From: Streblospio benedicti
Taxonomy: Eukaryota > Annelida > Polychaeta > Spionida > Spionidae
Length of the DNA: 64,000 bases
Reading direction: 5' to 3'
Assembly (NCBI GenBank): GCA_019095985.1
Contig: CM032668.1
Coordinates: forward strand, 23,504,924 to 23,568,923
Shown here: in pieces, positions 58,507-64,000 of the stretch
Numbering within the stretch: position 1 is the stretch's first letter
How the letters are laid out: every line of letters begins with the position of its first letter
Program-made: the position numbers and the translations under genes
The notes under the pieces: generated by a model
The model's input: only the letters and a program-made list of their open reading frames with translations
Told to the model about the DNA's origin: nothing
The model's database searches: none

Positions 58507-58662
58507 GCAGCGTGGTGTTCCGCTGGGACGTGTCTGCTCGGGTCGTCACGGCGCGACTCGACCTCTCCTGCTGCCCCGGGGGCGTGACCTCTGACCCCAG
58601 CACTGTAGCGGTCAGCGCTCGCAGGGACGGAGCGTCACGCTACAAACAGCACGGAGCCAACA
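58507..58662 (+). CDS. LRRK1: LRRK1-like exon 36 (last exon seen)
   Basis: Acceptor GTCCAG, donor GTACGT. Encodes GSVVFRWDVSARVVTARLDL, then SARRDGASRYKQHGANS. VVFRWDVSARVV is a propeller blade. One base is left over, so at least one more exon must exist. Confidence 0.82.
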
Positions 58663-61600
58663 GTACGTGTGCACTTAAGTTGGCCGTTCTCTTGTTTCTC
58701 TGCCATCGTTCAGCCCACAAATCTCTACAGCCATCTCTATCTTCAAATGGCAAACATCTATTGTCTTCGTAGATGCTTATTGATAAAAAACCGGAGAGGA
58801 AGTAAAATAAAATTTATATGTATAACTTGAAATATTTACATTGTGCTTAAATAGAGACAGCGATCCAGGTCCCTCTTCACACTTAAATTTTAGCTCTTTC
58901 CCCACTGAACACTTAATGCATTTTAGCAATTTTCCCACTTTTCAATTAATTCTAAAGCAAATTTCTCACTGCCCACTTACTTTTTAGTTTAGTTTCCCAC
59001 TTTTCACAAAAACGGCCTCTGCACCCTCAAAGTAAAGTCCACTTTTAGATAAAACATCAGGGCGCCACGTTAACTCTGCAGAGATGTGAACTTACGGGAA
59101 ATACCCATAATTTTACGTTTTTTGAGGTCTGAAAAATCATTACGTCCGGGCTATAGGTTTATTACGGGATTCTATTAGTTTCATAGAAAATATACACTTT
59201 TCATTGAAATATCAAGTCTGCGGCCAATTTGACAGACATTGACCCAGTTTTGCCGTTCAATGTGACCTCGATTTCATAAAAACGAAAGTAGCTTTGGCTG
59301 GATCACGTTGGTAATTAATGGTGCGTGTGGAAAACGTGTTTTCTCGCTGTTATTTTTACGTTGCGCTGATTGGCTGGTTTGTAAATGCAAAGATTTGATT
59401 GGTTTTCACTTGAATAGAAATTTCCAAGTCAGGGTGATTTCTTTGATGGCTTAATATAGAAATGACCACTAGCTTGAAAACAATGAGTGATGGTCAATCA
59501 AAGACAAGAGCTTGTTTTGAAATTAACTCACCTTAGTTATCAAAGCCCTTTGTATTTACTTGAGGAATGTGAATTGATAGGGAAGTTATTGGGATCATAA
59601 ACCATTTGAAAAGTTTGTTTGTGACCTTAGTAATATTTGAAGTGACAATTACTAATATTAAAAAAGGTGAGTGAAAGAATTCTTTTTTTAAACTAAGACA
59701 TACAGGTTAAAAAAGTATTTTGTTTCTTTTAAAAGATGTTCTTAATCCATCAATCTGACTCAGTATATTTTTGTGCCAGACATTTTGCCATATTTATAGA
59801 AGAACACTTTGGGGCTTCATTTGTCATAATTTGTATATGATCAATTGTAGCTGTTTTGACGTTTTTCATTAAAACATTTTCACATTTACAGTACACATTC
59901 AGGAGACGGTCTATTTTCTTATTTTTACCATTATAAATAAAGATACATAGCATAAAGTTAAATTTTGACAATTTCGATTTTAATCGTCCATTCATTTGAC
60001 AGCTTGCGTGGTTGATTTTAAATGGCTAGTAGCAGTAGAAATTTTAAGTGCAGCGTAAAAGACACATCCAGGATAGACACAAAAAAACCATAAACCATCC
60101 CTATTTCATAATTATATTTTTACTTACAAATATTCACGGACCAAAAAAAATGTTCAACTTTTTATTTCTTCATTGCCGTGAATTTTGACAGGCACCAGTG
60201 CCACCAAGTAGACCACCCGACAAAAAATCATCCGTTTTGATAGAAATACTAGATTTCCAACGTCCAATAATTATTTAGTTTGCCAAACGGATTATTTGTG
60301 ATTCGGTATCAAGATACAATAAGATGGGGCATGGGTGACGAATAATATGATAATTCTTCTTCAAAATGTTCAACTTTGTCAAAATCTTACCAAAAATATT
60401 CGTATTTCCTGAAAATCAGCCTTGCGCAGTGCTAGCAGATATCTGATATAGAATCGTTCCAATATGTCAATCACGTTTGGTTGATAAAGGCTAATTTTTT
60501 CTGGGTTCCTTAGCAGTGTCAACGTGTTTTGTGGCGTTGAACCTAAGAATACCGCTATTAAGGCTCAAAATATATATCTGGATATGACCTTGATGAGTCT
60601 AGTTTCACATTTGTTTAAGGTCTCGATGAATAGCTGGTTTCAAAACTAGGATTCAAACCATATACAACAAGCCATGTTTTTGCGACAACAAATAAGAGTT
60701 TTATCAGATGTTATCTTGCAGCAGATAAAAATATTCGTTCATACTAATATAATTAAAATATTAACACTATGGACTCAAAAATGTCAAAAATGTCAAGGTA
60801 AAGTTCTTGTTGTTGACACAATTGAGACTAGAACCACGATTGTTTATATACGAATATGGCAGACAAACTCAAACTGTTTTTTTCTGAAAACTGAGGCGCA
60901 TATATGCGCCCGGCACTAAAGGGACGTAAAATATGAGGTGCATATATGCGCCCATACACTAAAAGGGTTAAAAGATGTTCTGTAATCTATCGATCTGGAC
61001 TCAGTATATTTTTGTGGATAACATTTTACTTCCATATTTATAATTGCTCAAATCATTTTGAGGATCATGCATTTGTAAGGAGAATATTAGCTGTTTTGAT
61101 ATTTGATTTAAAAACGATATCATATTTTTTTTCTACATTGGTATATTACTGCGGAGATCAGTGATACAACCATTTGATATATGAACAAGACAGGCAAATA
61201 GATAAAGGATTCAGTTCCCATCTGTGAAGGCTCCTCTTTCATAAATAAAACATTTGCTAAAAGCTTTTGTGAGTGTTAACAAAATGCTCTACATGCTGAT
61301 TTTTATTGTAACATGATTGTAAAAAGTAAAATGAATTTATACAGGTGTAAGTTGTTTGAATTTGAATATGATTGTGTGATTTGAAAGTTAGTGTTGCTCT
61401 AAAATGTTGTTTCTTGTAAACTTTGTCGCTTGTTTTAAATCTTATGGAAGATGATAACATAGAGATGTAATTTATTTCTATATTTCATTTATTCATAAAA
61501 TTACAAAGTCTACAAAATCTACAAATAATAGGAATATAGACATTGACAATACAAACTCACAATGATTACTATTACATAAACTTGACTTTCTATAAAAACA

Positions 61601-62252
61601 CAAAACCAGATTTCAAAATTTCCCCATTTTCTTCAGATGATGAATACAATTAAAAAGAACATACACATTGATGATACAAATTCATAAGGATTACATAATA
61701 AGTTTGTGTCTATAGAATAAATACACGTATAAAACGATGATACAAAAATAGTCAAATTTACCCATATTTTCATAATTGATAATACCCATCTCATTTTTTC
61801 TTTTATCTCAAGGTCAGTTTTATTTTCCTCCAAACACATGTTAAACACATTTCACTTCACTATCTCAAATAATGGCTATATTGCGCATTTTGCTGTTCTC
61901 ACTACACATTCAAGGTAACTGTATATTAGAAAATGATCGTTACACTTCCTCCTTCCACGTGCAATTTTTCAATGAAATTGTCATCAAATAACTTGAATTT
62001 CTGGTACATGGATACAGACTGTTTTCATTCTATTTGAGCTTTGATAGGCTTTGTTTTATTATTTGTAAATTTATGTAGGGTCACAACTTTCATATGAGAT
62101 TGGTTGAACTTATATTAAACCTCTTCTGAGACACAGGTTCCTTTATTATACATTTCCATATAGTTTTGTCTATTTTGCACCTCGGAAGATATGCAGGAGA
62201 CATGATACGCGTTTTTAAAAAAATGACCACTCAAACCCAATGCTTTTGAGCT
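58663..62252. other. Intergenic or 3' region; contains an inverted hAT-like relative
   Basis: No further LRRK exon was found. The stretch 59740-60480, read on the minus strand, matches the interior of 49567-50834: ORF at 59750-59995 with IYNGKNKKIDRLLNVYCKCE. GCGCATATATGCGCCC occurs at 60896 and, as GTGCATATATGCGCCC, at 60937. Confidence 0.6.
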
Positions 62253-63527
62253 TTATTGATTGGGTAAAGACTTGCTGCGTTGCATTTCAAGTTTAGCTAT
62301 TTTCTCAACATCATTATATTGTGGCTTCTTTCCTTTCACCCTTCTATCTGGCTTAATAAATGTTCGCTGACGCCTGTTATTGAACCATTTTTTAACTTGT
62401 TCCACTTTAAGTCCAGTATCAAGAGCCATTTGAGCCAAATCGCCTGCCTTTGGATATGGCCATTTTTTGTGGTCTTCATACCAACGAAGCATCAGAGCTT
62501 TAGCACTCTTTGGAAGACTTTGGTTATTAGCTTTTTTCCTTTCAGTTATATTTTTAGTGCTGCCATCAGCATTATTTGCTTTTTGAATATTATCTTCATT
62601 TTTCTTTGACACCACTGGAGCAGATAGCACATCAAGAAATTCTGCTATTTCATCTGCACCTCCCTTAGTGATGATATCAGGTTTATCTTGTTGATTTTCC
62701 TTTTCATCATCCTGTGAGAGAGTAGGTGACATCTTCATTTCATCATTGTCAGGATATAGGGTTCCATTTTTATTGCTTTGCAAGCTTTTAATTGCTGCAG
62801 CCTCATAGCCATTTCCATTTGCATCAGCATTAACATGAAGCATTGTATCAACTACACTTTGGTTAAGCACGTTATCTTTGGGAGAAGCTACCTTTTTGGC
62901 TAACATTTGGTATTCTGCATGTGTTTGGTATCTTCCATGACTAAAACTTTGTCGAGGCTTTTGACTTGCCACACTGAATGGTTGATACTGAGGTATTTTT
63001 ACCACTACATCTTTCACTTCTGTGGACAGGCTTCTTTTCTGTAGGGTGTCCCAGATAAACACATCTTGCCCAAATGTCCATGTGTCATCTTGAAGCATGT
63101 CCTCCATTGACTCAATGAGAAAAATATGCAGCTCATCATACTTATTCTTGATACTATAGAGGTTGTCAGAAAAATTTGTTATTTCTGCAAGACGTTTTGA
63201 TTCTATGTGCATGCTGTACCAATCATACATCTTTCTTATCTCGTCGCTTTTAATTTTTTCAGCGTGTTTCAATAGATGAGATTTGAACATCATGATGAAC
63301 TGGACAAGCAGAGAAGCATCATGGTTTGAAGGGCCCTGATTCTGATTCAATGCACTGGACTGGTTTATGCTGTTGGCCTGCATGATACCTGCACCTGGAA
63401 CAATTGCTCTGTTATTGAGCAGATGATTGGTACTGTCATTTTGAGGAAGAACCTTGTTATGAGATTGTCGATTCTTTAAGTAAGGACTGTAACATAAACG
63501 GCTTTGTGAACCAATGAACTTCGCAGA
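62253..63527 (-). CDS. TALE-class homeobox gene, last visible exon
   Basis: Minus strand. Acceptor TTTTTCAG precedes SAKFIGSQSRLCYSPYLKNR; the exon runs to a stop at 62253. The homeodomain, about 53 residues ending 35 before the C-terminus, reads LPKSAKALMLRWYEDHKKWP, YPKAGDLAQMALDTGL, then VKKWFNNRRQR. The YP pair in an enlarged helix 1-2 loop is the TALE signature. Position 50 is Asn, where most TALE proteins have Ile. The N-terminal part is Asn/Gln/Ser-rich. A DNA-binding transcription factor; could belong to the expanded TALE genes of spiralians, not proven. Confidence 0.88.
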   Translation of the reverse strand, partial: SAKFIGSQSRLCYSPYLKNRQSHNKVLPQNDSTNHLLNNRAIVPGAGIMQANSINQSSALNQNQGPSNHDASLLVQFIMMFKSHLLKHAEKIKSDEIRKMYDWYSMHIESKRLAEITNFSDNLYSIKNKYDELHIFLIESMEDMLQDDTWTFGQDVFIWDTLQKRSLSTEVKDVVVKIPQYQPFSVASQKPRQSFSHGRYQTHAEYQMLAKKVASPKDNVLNQSVVDTMLHVNADANGNGYEAAAIKSLQSNKNGTLYPDNDEMKMSPTLSQDDEKENQQDKPDIITKGGADEIAEFLDVLSAPVVSKKNEDNIQKANNADGSTKNITERKKANNQSLPKSAKALMLRWYEDHKKWPYPKAGDLAQMALDTGLKVEQVKKWFNNRRQRTFIKPDRRVKGKKPQYNDVEKIAKLEMQRSKSLPNQ

Positions 63528-63786
63528 CTGAAAAAGTAAAAAGAATATGATTAATACAATCTACACAATTATATGAATTACACGTATAGACACTTGCACC
63601 ACTATGCAGATGGCATTTGATTAACAAAGCATTGCATGTGTTTTAAGTGTTAAAATTTTAGACTATACTTTCAAATGATTACATGGACAATTCTACAAAC
63701 AAGAATGTACTTTCTTCTAAATTTCTATCACTCAATTAGAAAACTTCTCAGAGTAAAAGCAAAATATAACAACAACAAAATCTTAC

Positions 63787-64000
63787 TTTGGCTTTCAATT
63801 GGTGTGATGCAGGCATGTTTCCACCATTATTGTCATACTGGTGTGATTGTTGGGAGTATCCTACATATCCAGAGGTGCCTGTGTGTCCTACGTCAGCATA
63901 TGATCCAAAACCATAATAGGCTGGAGCTCCCTGGCTATAAGCTTGAAACCACGAATCATAAGGTGTAGATCCAGCACCATAAGCTGGAGTAGCATTCAGA
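63787..64000 (-). CDS. TALE-class homeobox gene, upstream exon (partial)
   Basis: Minus strand, open at the window edge, ending at donor GTAAGA. Encodes a Tyr/Gly/Ser-rich stretch: NATPAYGAGSTPYDSWFQAY, then YGFGSYADVGHTG and NNGGNMPASHQLKAK. Joins 63527 in phase 0 across a 259-bp intron. Low-complexity activation-type region. The start codon lies outside the window. Confidence 0.8.

Larger units (their letters stand above)
1..58662 (+). other. LRRK1: LRRK1-like ROCO protein kinase gene (36 exons seen, both ends missing)
   Basis: Gene span. The chained exons encode, in order, leucine-rich repeats, a Roc GTPase with P-loop GIQGIGKTS, DFGGQ and THLD, the end of a COR domain (WYP near its end), a linker with CPRC and CPRH pairs, a protein kinase (GKGAFGAVYGG, AMKMM, IYRDLKAEN, DYG, APE) and a WD40-like propeller. 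That order is diagnostic of ROCO/LRRK proteins, which couple GTP binding to Ser/Thr phosphorylation at membranes and endolysosomes. The VPCPRC and CPRH linker resembles LRRK1 as I remember it more than LRRK2. Exons are visibly GC-rich in AT-rich introns. Oddities: COR-A is missing between 18187 and 23999, one junction at 35277-35487 has no clear splice sites, exon 28 is out of frame by one base, and no terminal exon was found. The 5' exons are outside the window. Confidence 0.85.

Overview
The window is metazoan nuclear DNA: AT-rich introns crowded with small repeats, short GC-rich exons with GT-AG borders, and two runs of exactly 100 N (22368-22467 and 44573-44672) that mark scaffold joins. 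The species cannot be fixed from this sequence. A repeat with hairpin ends at 40171-41115, of a type I associate with molluscs and other lophotrochozoans, and a divergent TALE homeobox gene point to a marine lophotrochozoan. Minisatellites made from splice junctions, which I remember being described in amphioxus as 'mirage' minisatellites, are a counter-hint.

Positions 1-58662 (+) hold most of one large gene that I reconstruct as 36 exons of a LRRK1-type ROCO kinase (leucine-rich repeats, Roc GTPase, COR, protein kinase, WD40-like propeller). With stated exceptions, exon phases chain correctly from exon to exon. LRR exons lie at 1-7147, Roc at 7578-18187, the end of COR and the linker at 23999-31911, the kinase at 33999-38364 and the propeller at 38873-58662. 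The gene's beginning is left of the window. Its last exons are not seen, and the first part of COR is missing between 18187 and 23999.

A second gene with a different base composition lies inside the intron where COR should be: a small three-exon Ser/Thr kinase of 335 residues at 20786-22296 (+), right beside the first N gap. It is either a nested gene or the sign of a scaffold misjoin.

The intron at 39887-55844 is the repeat store: a hairpin-ended element, then about 14.5 kb of a roughly 1.8-kb tandem repeat (seven registers). That array is interrupted by a broken DIRS-like element, a hAT-like element and another insertion. Other introns carry many MITE-like elements with terminal inverted repeats, a LINE with a decayed reverse transcriptase, and two perfect ~210-bp hairpins. 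At least seven LRRK splice junctions are themselves copied into minisatellites or direct duplications.

At the right end, on the minus strand, lie the last two visible exons of a TALE-class homeobox gene (62253-63527 and 63787-64000). Its 5' end is outside the window. No tRNA, rRNA or CRISPR locus was seen.
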